Shown piece after piece: positions 10,655 to 21,441 of a stretch of 64,000 nucleotides of DNA; position 1 is the first letter of the stretch; every line of letters starts with the position of its first letter. The stretch comes from Chlorops oryzae. Its lineage: Eukaryota; Arthropoda; Insecta; Diptera; Chloropidae. The stretch covers positions 76,018,341 to 76,082,340 of the forward strand of contig CM035808.1 in NCBI GenBank assembly GCA_020466095.1. Direction: 5' to 3'. The notes beneath the pieces are model-generated. The model ran no database searches. It was not told where the DNA came from and saw nothing but the letters and a program-made list of their open reading frames with translations. A program made the translations under genes and the position numbers.

Positions 10655-13600
10655 TTATAAATAGTGGGTAAGGTTAGTTTTGTTTAAGAATGATTGCATT
10701 TTTTTTATGTTTGATTTTGAAGGAGTTGATACAAGGTTAGAGATAGGAGAGTTTAATGATATTGTGTTGCGTATGTGTTGGAATTTAGGGCAGTAATCGA
10801 GGAGGTGAAGCAGGGATATAGAAGTTTGGTCGCAGAATTTGCATGTGGTTGAGAGATTTGGGTCAATGAGATGTTGGTGCGTTAGTTTGGTGTGGCCGAG
10901 CCGAAGTCTCAAGATATTTGTCAGATCTTTTCTGCTTAGGTTGGCGGCATAACTGTTCGTTAAGTAATCGTATATAGTAAAGTGATTTGGATTTTTTGAC
11001 TGGTACCAATTTGAGGTTGTTTGATATGTGTTTCGGAAGGTATCGAGGAAATGATGCTTTAAGTATTTGGTTGTATCCTTAGGGCTGGTATTTTGCGTGT
11101 AGGGGGAGGGAAAGAGTAACGAGTCTTTAGCGGATTTGTCGTCGAGCTCATTGCCGATAATCATTGAATGACCTGGGATCCACATCAGCTTGAGTTTGCT
11201 CTTGTTGGAGAGGATTATGTTTCTGATAAGGAGAGGGTATTGGTCGTTGTTTGAGAGGTTGCGGACAGAGTGAAGTACCGAGAGGGAGTCGGAGCTGACG
11301 ATGAACTTGCCACGTTGAGTTTTTGTGATGTTGAGGGCTTCTATGATTGCAATAGCCTCGGCAGAGTATATAGATGTATGATGAGGTAGGATTCCACGTT
11401 TTAGAATTAGATTTTCTGTTGTCACGCTGTAAGATGTTCCTTTGGCGGATTTTGAAGCATCAGTGTATATAAAAGAATAATCTTTGTACTTTTCTTTGAG
11501 TGCCTGAAATTTTATGCGAAATACTAGTGCAGGGGTGTCACTTTTAGTTGAGCTTTCCAAAGAGGTGTCTACGGCATTCTGGTCGAATAACCATGGTGGA
11601 GTGTTGTTGATGGGTGGTTTGATAGGGGTGTGTGGGATGTTTAGATTTTTTAGAAGGGTGATACATTTCTGAAGCGTTGATTGTGTTTTAGGGGTTCTTT
11701 TTGATTTAGATATTTTCTTGATTTCTTTGTGTATAGGGAAGTTGTAAGAAGAGATGCATGTTGTAAAATGTTTTGCTGTGGCGAATTTGACCCTGTCTTC
11801 GAGGGTGTTGGCATGGCATTCAAAGGCAATGTTAGCAATGGGTGTGGTTCGAAATGCTCTTATGGCATGACGAAGTGTTGAGTTGTATAGTGTTTGGAGT
11901 TTTTTGAGTTGAGATTTTGGGCATTTGCCGTAAATTGCTAATCCGTAGTCAATTTTCGATCTGATAAGTGCATTCACTACTCGAATTAGAGTGAGTGGAT
12001 TGCAGTTAAAGCGTTTTGAGGCAAGGCATTTAATTATATTAAGTTTTTTCGATAAGGATGTTAGCAGGTAGTTGATATGACTCGTCCATTTGAATCTCTT
12101 GTTAAAAATTAATCCTAGAATACGCATTTCGTTGATCTCAGGGAAGTTATTATTTTGGTTGTACATTTTGGTTGAGCAACCTCTTTTGCGACAAATGTGG
12201 AGGTGGTTGGTTTTGGTTTCTGAGATTTCTGCTCCTGAGTATGCGCACCATTGGTTGATTTTATTGAATAACTCGGACAAGTCAATGGATTGGTTTTTGG
12301 TTTTATTGAGCCGCTTTATGATGTAAAAATCATCCGCGTATGCGCAGAAATAAAGTTCTTTGTGCGAAGATAAGATGATGGCTAGTTCATTGAAAGCGAT
12401 GAGGAATAAGATAACTGAAAGAGGTGAACCTTGGGGGATGCCATTGAGGAGGGGTTTGGTGTCGGATATGTATTGGCCTATTTTGACTTTGATTTTTCTG
12501 TTTTTGAGGAAGTTGACACAGTAATTAAGAATTTTGGGGCCGGTTTGCCATGCTATTAGTTGGTTGATTATGGTGTGGGCGCCCACCTTGTCGAATGCTT
12601 TCATGAAGTCAATTGAAAGTATTGAAAGGTGAGATTTCGTGTTTAATGCTTTTGCTATGATATGGTCTAAATAAATAAGGGTGTCAGTTACTGATTTACC
12701 TTGGCGGAAGCCAAGCTGGTGACTGTGTAGGAGTTGTTTTGAGGTGAGGTACCACCAGAGCCTGTTTGCTACAATTTTGTCTAACACTTTGCTGCAGCAT
12801 GTGTTCAAGGAAATGGGACGGTAGGAGTTTACTTGGGTCTTGTTGCCTTTATTTTTGTATATTGGAATTATTGTGCTTACTTTGTAAACTTGGGGTATGT
12901 GAGAGTTGAGTATTTTGTTGAAAAAATGTGTGATTCTTACTTTTACGCAAGTAGGCAGATTTTTTATCATTGTATAGGAGATTTTGTCGTGTCCTGGTGT
13001 GTTTCCCTTAAGTTTGCTTAAGGCCATATGAAATTCTGTTAGACTAATATCTTTCTCAATAAGTTTAGCCTTGGGGCTCGGATGTATGTTGTTGGGGATG
13101 TTAAGTGAGTTTTTTGCCGTTTGAAATTTAGGGTGAAAATTTTCGTCACTTGATGCTTGTGACCAGTAGTTGCAGAACAGGTTGGCAATCTCTGATTTGT
13201 TTGTTATGTTTGGTTGGAGTTTAGTGTTTGTTTTAATGGCATGAATGTTTTTTGTTGGCCGGAGTCCACAGAGAGTTTTTATATTGGACCAAATTTTGGC
13301 TGTAGGGGAGTTTGGGTTGATCTCGGATGTCAAGCCGTTTAAGGAGTTTAGTTTTGATTTTTTTATTTCTTTTTTTAATAGGGCAGAGTATCTTTTATAT
13401 TCGATCAGGTTGGGTTGTGTAATGTTGTGTTTAAACTTGGTGAAAGCTTTTCTTTTCAGTTTTTGCAGGCTGGCTACTTGAGCGTTCCACCATGGGACAG
13501 TGCGAGCTCTAATTTTATTGTTGGTTTGGGGAATGGACTTGTTAGCAGAAGATAGGATGATTTTTTGTACGTTTGCGCATTCTTTGTTTATGTTGTCGGA

Positions 13601-14356
13601 GAGTACGAGCGAGTGGCTGGTAGTTTTGGCTATGTTTTGGTATAATTCCCAGTTGGCTTTTTTGGTGTTGAAATAAGATTGAGGTTGATTAATTTTGATT
13701 GCGTTAGAAGATGGAGAAATAAGTTTGATAAGGATGGGGTTATGGTCGCTGCCATGCATATCTTCAATTGTTTCCCAGGTGAAGTTCGGGGCCAGTTCTG
13801 AGGAACATATAGATAGGTCTATGTTGGAGAATGGCTCGTGGGTGCTTAGATGGGTAGGACTTCCATCATTGAGAATAGAGAGATTATTTTCATTTATGTA
13901 TTGAACGACTGTTATGCCTTTTTTGTTGTTTTTTTTGGATCCCCAGGCCTGATGCCAGCTATTGAAGTCACCTGTGATCAGGCAAGGACGTGGAATAGCG
14001 TTGAGTGTGTTGTTTAAGTCTGTAATGGTGAATTTTAGGTTTGAGGAAGGTAGAGTGAAGAGATTGTAAAGTGTTTTATGGATTCTATTTTGATTGATAC
14101 AAGTGGGAGATTATTGTCAGTAGTGGATATTGCCGGTATTTAATGATTTTATGTATTATTAATTGCGGTGGGAGTATGATAATTTTGGAAGGTGAACAGA
14201 AATGTCATAGTTGACAGGCACTGGATATATTGAGGAAGAATGAAGGTGGGTTTCCTGGAGGGTGATAATGAGGGGAGAGTACTGCTTAATTATGTTCAAT
14301 AGTTCGTTATAGTTATTGAGATATCCGCGGATGTTCCATTGAATCATTGTTAGCAT
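10655..14356 (-). pseudogene. LINE ORF2: endonuclease, reverse transcriptase, RNase H; broken in the endonuclease part
   Basis: The first piece (14356-14159) starts MLTMIQWNIRGYLNN and includes the ITLQETHLH catalytic Glu of an APE endonuclease, then ends at a stop. The second frame is open from about 14100 to 10655. It gives SSLYLPSSN, GDFNSWHQAWG (about 13975) and the catalytic SDHNPI (about 13750), then a 1034-residue stretch from the ATG at 13759. The RT active site is YADD (about 12335). RNase H shows TDASKSAKG (about 11465), YSAEAIAIIEAL, SSDSLSVL and a WIPGH...GNELDD end (about 11160). A terminal CKFCDQ...HLLDYC zinc motif is near 10820. The break at 14100-14159 looks like a small deletion plus stops, so RT and RNase H remain open but the endonuclease does not. 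Confidence 0.9.
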
Positions 14357-14602
14357 TTTAATTTAGGTAGTCTGGTATAGAATTGGGGGAATGAAGTTTT
14401 TAGTAGTGATAAGTGCTTGTAGGTGTTAATGTATGTGTAAGACTATGTATATATACTTATTCAACTGGGCTGGTGCCCGTAAGGAAAATCTACGTCGTTA
14501 AAATCATCTCATGGTCTTCATCGCTAGGGTTATCGTTGTTGTTTTTCCTGTGCATGAGTTTGAGTTGGTTTCTTGTTCGCTTATTAGTTGCTTTTGGTAA
14601 GA

Positions 14603-15694
14603 TTATAGTCTGCCTCTTTGTGGATCTTGTGAAGGGATTATTGGTTGCAGTTCGAGGGGGGTTATTAAACTTTTTGCATCTTCGTGGGTGGAAAGAGATA
14701 TGTTAGTTGATTGTGTATCGTCAGGTTGTTTGTTTTGTGGCGTTGTTTCGATTGAGAAGAGATCATCGTATGCAGTAACGTGACGTTGCGTTTGTGGAGG
14801 TTGTTGAGATGTAACTTTAGCATATGTTTTTTGCAGTTGGTGTTGATCTTCATATATTTGGCGGGCGGTTTTCATGTCAACTTTTTGGAGAGTTCTTATT
14901 GCTTGGATTTCCTTTTCCTTCAAAAAGATAGGGCAGCTCTTACTTAGAACAAAGTGGGCGAAATCGTCTTGATTACTGTATAAACAAGTGGAGCAAATTG
15001 CTTGTCTGATGCATGTCTCGTTGTTTTCCTTGTTAACATGAGGCGTTAGTCCGCAATTAAGACATTTTTCTGAGTTGGTGCAGTTTTTTGTTGAATGTCC
15101 GAATTGTAGGCATTTGTGGCAGCGGAGCGGTAAAGGGATGTAAGGTCTTACGTGAACTGTTTGGTATCCTATGTTTATTTTGTCAGGCATATTTGAGGTA
15201 CCGAATGTAAGTATAATTAGTCCAGTTTCTTTTAATGCGTTGTTGTCTTTCTTGAGTATTTTTTTTGCTTCTGTAACATGGAATTTTTGTAATTCTTCTA
15301 CTATGACGTTTTCTTCAATGTTCCTTAAGTCGTTGCAGTAGATAACACCCTTAGTGTAGTTTAACATTGTTTTGTCTGATACTTCCACTTTGATGTGTTG
15401 GTTGAATGAAGTCAGCTGGATAAGTTTTTGTGCTTGTTTTAGGTTTTTTGTTTTGATTAAGAGAATTCCGTTTCTTAATTTTTTGCACATTTCCACTTCA
15501 GAGCCGCAAATATTGTCAATAACCTTTTTAATGAGGAATGGTGACACGTTGCTAAGGGTTTCGTCGGTATCAATTCTTGTTATCGTCAAGAATTTCTGCC
15601 CTGGTGAACAGTTATTTAGTTCTTTATTTTTGTCAATTTCGAAGAGCAATTGGTTTAGGTTAGATCCCCTTATGGGGTCGGGAGGTTCTTTCAT
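14603..15694 (-). CDS. LINE ORF1, Gag-like RNA-binding protein with zinc knuckles
   Basis: An intact 363-residue ORF. The middle part (KGVIYCNDLRNIEEN ... VTEAKKILKK) fits the nucleic-acid-binding fold preceding zinc knuckles in LINE Gag-like proteins. Knuckles follow: CHKCLQFGHSTKNC near residue 190, CLNCGLTPHVNKENNETC, and a divergent CSTCLYSNQ...SKSC. The C-terminal third is Gln/Thr-rich and disordered-looking. It would coat the LINE RNA in the ribonucleoprotein. About 246 bp separate its stop from ORF2. Confidence 0.88.
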   Translation of the reverse strand: MKEPPDPIRGSNLNQLLFEIDKNKELNNCSPGQKFLTITRIDTDETLSNVSPFLIKKVIDNICGSEVEMCKKLRNGILLIKTKNLKQAQKLIQLTSFNQHIKVEVSDKTMLNYTKGVIYCNDLRNIEENVIVEELQKFHVTEAKKILKKDNNALKETGLIILTFGTSNMPDKINIGYQTVHVRPYIPLPLRCHKCLQFGHSTKNCTNSEKCLNCGLTPHVNKENNETCIRQAICSTCLYSNQDDFAHFVLSKSCPIFLKEKEIQAIRTLQKVDMKTARQIYEDQHQLQKTYAKVTSQQPPQTQRHVTAYDDLFSIETTPQNKQPDDTQSTNISLSTHEDAKSLITPLELQPIIPSQDPQRGRL

Positions 15695-15982
15695 TTTGCT
15701 GTTTTTGTTTTTTATTTGGTTTTTTGAGTTTTTTATTGCTTTTGTTTGTTTTTATTTATTTATTTATTTATTTATTTATTTTTTTTTTTTTTTTTTTTTT
15801 GGGTTATGTAGTAGAACAGGCAGGCAAATTTTGCTGCAGGTAGGCGATTATGCACTTTGTTTGCACAAGAGGATTGCCGAACGAGAGCTATTCAGGCTCG
15901 GTAACAGGTAGGCTGCTATTAATGGTGTAGGTTAGCGAGACTCGAACTTGGTACCGATCGGAATGAGAGTTGCACGTCGACT

Positions 15983-15998
15983 GAAGGAATCTGGTTTA
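15983..15998. repeat. Right copy of the LINE target-site duplication
   Basis: Exact match to 10316-10331. Confidence 0.9.
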
Positions 15999-16159
15999 CT
16001 CCGGATCACTATGATGTAGTTGGACTGCCAAAATGTTCCTTTGTTTTTTTCTTTCCCTTTCCTTGTTTTGAACTCAAAGACAGGGGTCTCCAACCTTTCC
16101 TGGACGGTCGCCACCTAACAATGACACAAATTGGGATAAATGGCTGCACCGCGCTATGC

Positions 16160-16550
16160 ACGTCCATAACAACACAGTACATTCATGCACAAAACAGACA
16201 CCTTCCTAAATCCTTTTTGGATTTGAAGCCGATATTCCAGTCATCCTAAAAGGAAAACCTGAGCCACTGTACAGCACAGACGATTTATTGAAAATACTTT
16301 AATATCAAATCCAGCGAACGCATCCCTGAGTATGAGAGAATAAAAAAAATATTCAAGGAAAATTCCAAGCGGTACTACGATAAGGGCTCAAAAGTTAGAA
16401 ACTTCAAAAACGAGACACAGTGTGGCTAAAAAATCAAAACTGAATAAATAAATTCTCACCTATTTGGGAAGGCCCTTATTCGATTGTATCAATTCCAACG
16501 CCAGTGAATATTAAATTGAATATTAAAGAAAAAGAAAAAGATTCCACAAA
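16160..16550 (+). pseudogene. Integrase C-terminal remnant with GPY/F module
   Basis: Decayed plus-strand frames read IKKIFKENSKRYYDKGSK, then KFSPIWEGPYSIVSI near 16460-16500. This is the GPY/F module at the end of Ty3/gypsy-type integrases, also found in Ginger DNA transposons. Several stops and frameshifts occur. It lies about 200 bp upstream of the Ulp1 protease gene on the same strand; whether both came from one element is open. Confidence 0.6.
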
Positions 16551-17849
16551 AACTTAATAAAACTGCACTATCAACAAATGAAAAACAGAAAAGAATAGAA
16601 ATAAATTTTTTTTATTTCAAACTTCGAAAATTTATACCTAAGCAGAAATCGAAAAAAAAGGAAAAACATAATTTGGAATTTAAACAAAATTTTCTTTTGC
16701 CAGTATCAATTCGCGCGACCGGTTAAAAAGTGCAATCAAATTTTAGAATAACGCAATCAACACAATGACGACCCGATTACGAAAGATATATTAAGATTGG
16801 AGGGCACTGACGCTAAGAACTTGTTGAATGACCATCATATGAACTCCTTACTAACATGGATAATGAAAAAGGTGAACGGAAAGAAAATGCATGTGTTTGA
16901 TACCAGACCTGGGCACTCCAATTACAAAATTGTAATTGATTACACACTTAATTACAATTACTTGTTATGGTAATTGAAGAATATTCAATTACAATTACTT
17001 GTAATTGTAATTGGAAAATTTTGAACTACAATTACTTGTAATTGTAATTGGGAAAATTCAATTACAATTACTCGTAATTGAAACGGATTTTTTTCAATTA
17101 CAACTTCAAGTAATTGTAATTGAATTTTCCCAATTACACTTATAAGTTATTGTAATTGAGTGTGTAATCAATTACATGAATTAATTGAAGCATATATAGT
17201 AGATAAATCAATAAAAAAAAAGAAAACATTTTGGTATATAAAACTTTTATAGTTTCGAAGGTTTAAACCTCGCGCAAAATCGGTAAAGCGTTTTGCCTAA
17301 AAAAAACAGATTTTGAAAAATTAGGAAAAACATTGCATTACTAAATTTATAACAACTCTTGACTAATTTGTCTGATTTGTGTATAGTCTAGCTTTTTTTA
17401 AAGGCAATTAAATTTACCAAACTCCCGCCTTGGGCATAGAAACATTTTGATAATAATTTTAGTGCCAACAAGCTTTCAAAGATGATTTATCATAAAATTT
17501 TGAGAAAAAAATTAGCTACGTTCAGTCATTTAAAAATTCATTAAAAAATTTGCATCAGTTTTTAGTTTATTTTTGAGTGCAGATTAATGAACAGAAGATT
17601 TTGATGTGCCACAAGCCTATTAAAATATTTTATTTTAGCACACAAAAAACGGTGAAATGAATAACCTTAAGCCCGACAAAAAGGAATAAAACTGAAATAT
17701 GAATATAAAGAGGTCGACTAAATAATAACAACAACAATTAAACACAAACGGTGAGCACGTCCGTGTGCATACATACAAATGTATGCAATCTAAAAATAGA
17801 TTGACTTTACAAAGTAAATCAATTTAAGTCGACCAACGTCACTTAGCTG

Positions 17850-17915
17850 ACGTGGTCGAAGTGGTAAAGATGCCTGATGATGAACTCGTAGCTGAGTTCG
17901 AAATCGTCGATCGCA
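17850..17915 (+). repeat. tRNA-like module with A and B boxes, copy 1
   Basis: TGGTCGAAGTGG (17853-17864) resembles a pol III A box and GAGTTCGAAATC (17894-17905) a B box, about 30 bp apart, as in tRNA-Ser-like SINE heads. No full cloverleaf was folded. Low-to-moderate confidence. Confidence 0.4.
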
Positions 17916-18187
17916 TCATCTTTCCACATTCGGCAATTCAGAAAAAGTTTTTTTCTAATGGCCAAAAATTCTACATTTCACAAAAAGAGGTGAAATGAAT
18001 GACCTTAAGCCCGACAAAAAGGAATAAAACTGAAATATGAATATAAAGAGGTCGACTAAATAATAACAACAACAATTAAACACAAACGGTGGGCACGTCC
18101 GTGTGCATACATACAAACGTATGCAATCTACAAATAGATTGACTTTACAAAGTAAATCAATTTAAGTCGACCAACGTCACTTAGCTG

Positions 18188-18253
18188 ACGTGGTCGAAGT
18201 GGTAAAGATGCCTGATGATGAACTCGTAGCTGAGTTCGAAATCGTCGATCGCA
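18188..18253 (+). repeat. tRNA-like module with A and B boxes, copy 2
   Basis: Same segment 338 bp further on: A box at 18191-18202 and B box at 18232-18243. Confidence 0.4.
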
Positions 18254-18439
18254 TCAGCTGTCCACATTCGGCAATTCAGAAAAAGTTTTTTTCTAATTGC
18301 CAAAAATTCTACATTTCACAAAAAGAGGTGAAATGAATGACCTTAAGCCCGACAAAAAGGAATAAAACTGAAATTTTAGCAAATATTTAGAAATTGAACT
18401 TAATTGAAAAAGTGAAAAAAATTATTTATCACAATGCGT

Positions 18440-18690
18440 TTTGTTTAAATTTTGATACAATAGTTTTTTTTATTAGTGTTTGGATGTGTCTTATGAAACT
18501 CCTCAACAACTTGTTAAATTTTGTTCTGTTGCTTTTCGTCCTTTGTTAATGTGTTAATTATTGTTTTTATAAGTCCGATAGCTCGTTCAGCGGGATCGTA
18601 AACAACGCTTATGTTTTGAACAATTCCCCGCTTTTGTTTGAAGCTTTCTTAAGTGGACCAGCTTAACGGATGCAATGCAAGGAAGCTGCT
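18440..18690 (-). pseudogene. Inverted, decayed copy of the coding fragment at 19051-19299
   Basis: The minus-strand reading matches most of the plus-strand ORF at 19051-19299, with small changes that break the frame. It forms the inner part of the left arm of the palindromic element. Confidence 0.7.
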
Positions 18691-19050
18691 ATCAATTCCA
18701 ACAATATGGAAGAACTGCGAAGTATTTTCTGAAACAAGGTTTGCTATTTTAATATTGTCTTCGAAGTCAAGCGAAATGTAACGAATAAAATTATTTTGAT
18801 TTCTTGAGTTTAATGCTGCTGACATTTCTATTAGCGTTTCTTCAGAATGCCTATGGTAAAAAAAAAACCAAATGCAATATCACTTAAATACTTTACAGCA
18901 TTTGCACAATACTTGAATTATGCTGCGATATTTCTTAAGGTCTTCAATCAATAAAATGTCGTTCAGTGCGTCATATAAAAATTACACAAAAAACTTTTTA
19001 AGAATTTTAATGTATCAAATGTATCATGTTTAAAATATAGCTTCCTTGCA

Positions 19051-19299
19051 TTGCATCCGTCGAGCTGGTCCACTAACGAGAGCTTCAAACAATTGCGGGA
19101 AATTGTTCAAAACATAAGCGCTGCTTACGATCCCGCTGAACGAGCTATCGGACTTATAAAAACATTAAACAACACATTAACAAAGAACGAAAAGCAGCAG
19201 AACGAAATTTTACAAGTTGTTGAGGAGTTTCATAAAACACATCCAAACACTAATAAAAAAACTATTGTATCAAAATTTAAACAAAACGTATTGTCATAA
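19051..19299 (+). CDS. Unidentified 82-residue fragment in the palindromic element
   Basis: The translation contains FKQLREIVQNISAAYDPAER and a Lys/Glu-rich helical tail (NTLTKNEKQQNEILQVVEEF). It does not look random, and an inverted copy lies at 18440-18690. It may be the end of a former element-encoded or captured protein. I do not recognise the family. The upstream frame has no good start. Confidence 0.4.
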   Translation: MHPSSWSTNESFKQLREIVQNISAAYDPAERAIGLIKTLNNTLTKNEKQQNEILQVVEEFHKTHPNTNKKTIVSKFKQNVLS

Positions 19300-19887
19300 A
19301 TAATTTTTTTCCACTTTTTCAATTTAGTTCAATTTCTAAATATTTGCTAAAATAAATTATTTTTATAGGCTTGTGGCACATCAAAATCTTCCTCATAAAA
19401 TTGTTCATTGATCTGCATTCAAAAATAAACTAAAAACTGATCAAAATTTTTTTAATGAATTTTTAAATGACTGAATGTAGCTGATTTTTTTCTCGAAATT
19501 TTATGATAAATCCACTTTGAAAGCTTGAAGGCACTAAAATTATTATCAAAATGTTTCTATGCCCAAGGAGGGAGTCTGGTTAATTTAATTGCATTTAAAG
19601 TAAGCTAGATTTTACTCAAATCGGAGAAATGAATCAAGAGTTATTATAAAATTAGTAATGCAATGTTTTTCCTAATTTTTCAAAATCTGCTTTTTTTTTT
19701 AGGCAAAAAGCTTTACCGATTTTGCGCGAGGTCTAAGCCTTCGAGTCTATAAAAGTTTTATATACCAAAATATTTGTTTTTTTAATAGATTAAGAAAAAA
19801 ATTTTCCCATTTACATTTCGAAAAAAGTTGAAAAAGTGAAACGGTCAAATATATAGTAATAATTACATTTTTAAGTATTGAAAAATA

Positions 19888-21170
19888 TTAGGTGTAGTAA
19901 AAAGAAATCCATTATTTTTCCAATAGATGGCGTTATTTATCTGCATCTCGCGTTGTATAAGTCCGATAGTGTTCCGCTAGGGGGCATTAGAAAGATGACA
20001 GTTCCTACTAAAAAAACTTTTTTGACACTTTTTTGGTTGATTGATTCAGTTTTGTTTGAGAGCTTGTCAAAGATGGACATCAGCAAAGAGAAAATTCGCT
20101 ACATTTTACAGTTTTTCTTCGATAAGGGAGAAAACGCAAGCCAGGCGGCTGAAAATGTGAATAGCGTTTATGGACCTGATACTGTAACAGCCAATCATGC
20201 GCAATTTTGGTTTCGTCGATTCCGTTCCGGTAACTTCGATGTCAAGGATGCACCACGCACTGGAAGGCCAATTGTCGAAAATGTCGATAAAATCATGGAA
20301 ATTATCGAGTACGACCGTCATGTTAGCACTGTTTCGATTGCAAAAGAGCTAAAGATTGCACAAAAAACCGTTTGGAACCATTTGAATAAGGCTGGATACA
20401 CAAAGAAGCTCGATGTATGGGTGCCACACGAGTTAACGCAAAAAAACCTCACAGACCGAATTTCCATCTGCGAATCGCTGCTGAACCGCAACAAAATCGA
20501 CCCATTTCTGAAGCGGTTGGTGACTGGTGATGAAAAGTGGGTCACTTACGACAACGTCAAGCGAAAACGGTCGTTGTCGAAACACGGTGAACCGGCGGAA
20601 ACGGTGGCCAAGCCAGGATTGACGGCCAGGAAGGTTTTGCTGTGTGTTTGGTGGGATTGGCAGGGAATTATCTACTATGAGCTGCTCCCATACGGCAAAA
20701 CTCTTAACTCGGAACTCTACTGTCAACAATTGGACCGTCTGAAGGAAGCAATCGCCCATAAGCGGCCAGCTTTGGCCAATAGGAGAGGAATTGTGTTCCA
20801 TCAGGACAACGCCATGCCACACACATCGATAGTGACTCGCCAGAAGCTCCGGGAGTTTGGTTGGGAGGTTCTTCTGCATCCACCTTATAGTCCGGACCTG
20901 GAACCAAGTAATTACCATCTGTTCCTGTCCATGGCGAACAATTTTGCTGGTGAAACATTCGCTTCAAGAGAGGCTTCTGAAATTCGACTGTCTCAATTTT
21001 TTGCTAATAGGAACGAGGGCTTCTATGAGAGAGGCATAATGAAATGACCTTTAAAATGGCAACAAGTTATCGAACAAAACGGCGCATATTTGACCTAAAT
21101 CGGGTCATTCTAACTATCTTAAATAAAGCCCTCAATTTAATGCAAAAATAATGGATTTCTTTTTACTTAA
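19888..21170 (+). mobile_element. mariner element (non-irritans type)
   Basis: Inverted ends TTAGGTGTAGTAAAAAGAAA (left) and TTAAGTAAAAAGAAATCC (right, reversed) are bounded by TA at 19886-19887 and 21171-21172. Length is 1283 bp, usual for mariner. It sits in the right arm of the palindromic hAT. Confidence 0.9.
20073..21047 (+). pseudogene. mariner transposase, catalytic third Asp replaced by Asn, early stop
   Basis: The likely start is the ATG at 20073 (MDISKEKIRYILQ), giving 324 residues before a stop. Two helix-turn-helix motifs precede the catalytic core. The D,D34D triad reads TGDEKW (first Asp), HQDNAMPH (second Asp) and YSPDLEPSNYHLF, where the usual SD is SN. The same frame continues past the TGA at 21045-21047 for about 17 codons with a mariner-like end (WQQVIEQNGAYL), so the stop is premature. 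A one-base change (GAT to AAT) would explain the Asn. Confidence 0.9.
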
Positions 21171-21213
21171 TATTAAGTATTTAAGTTACGGTTTTGAATT
21201 GGGATTGTAAAAT

Positions 21214-21295
21214 GATTTAGTAGCTTAGAGTTAGAATGTTTAATTGACATGCGATGGGACCCGGGTTCGATTCCTGGCAGATGCAGTTTTTTTTT
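21214..21295 (+). repeat. tRNA-like pseudogene/SINE head ending in a T-run
   Basis: TAGCTTAGAGTTAGAATG (from 21221) resembles an A box and GGGTTCGATTCC (21263-21274) is a canonical B box within a CCGGG/CCTGG stem. A run of nine T at 21287-21295 could end pol III transcription. The acceptor stem does not pair well, so it is probably not a working tRNA. Confidence 0.5.
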
Positions 21296-21355
21296 AACTT
21301 TTCAAATTCAGCACAGTTGATTTTATTATAATTTTATGAAGTTGACAATACAAGG

Positions 21356-21441
21356 CCGTCGGTAGTGTATAGGGTAGTGTGCTTAATTTTTTAATTCGAC
21401 AGATAAGGGTTCGATTCCCCACAAAGTGAGAGTTTTTTTTT
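21356..21441 (+). repeat. Second tRNA-like module ending in a T-run
   Basis: AGTGTATAGGGTAGTGTG resembles an A box and GGGTTCGATTCCCC (21407-21420) is a good B box. A T-run lies at 21433-21441. It differs from the module at 21214-21295, so it is a separate tRNA-like unit. Confidence 0.45.

Larger units (their letters stand above)
10332..15982 (-). mobile_element. I-clade non-LTR retrotransposon, near full length
   Basis: The 16-bp direct repeat at 10316-10331 and 15983-15998 marks both ends, giving 5651 bp, close to the I-element size. On the minus strand the order is 5' UTR, ORF1 (15694-14603), ORF2 with endonuclease, reverse transcriptase and RNase H (14356-10655), 3' UTR, and an AAATAATAAATAA-type tail. 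RNase H after RT and a TAA/TAAA tail are typical of the I clade. The 5' UTR holds a long A-rich run on the minus strand (T-run at 15756-15801). Confidence 0.92.
17641..18372 (+). repeat. 732-bp insertion of 338-bp tandem units flanked by a 9-bp direct repeat
   Basis: GGTGAAATGAAT begins units at 17651, 17989 and 18327, giving an exact 338-bp period: two full copies and the start of a third. The block is bracketed by ATTTTAGCA at 17632-17640 and 18373-18381, and the matching right arm of the palindrome lacks it. Each unit holds a tRNA-like segment (see separate entries). Confidence 0.8.

Noticed and set aside
20318..20918. Minus-strand ORFs of 75-161 residues over the mariner
   Set aside because: Antisense shadows of the transposase, which carries recognisable catalytic motifs.
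21214..21295. Functional tRNA gene
   Set aside because: The T-arm is good but the acceptor stem does not pair and it lies within a transposon end; kept only as tRNA-like.
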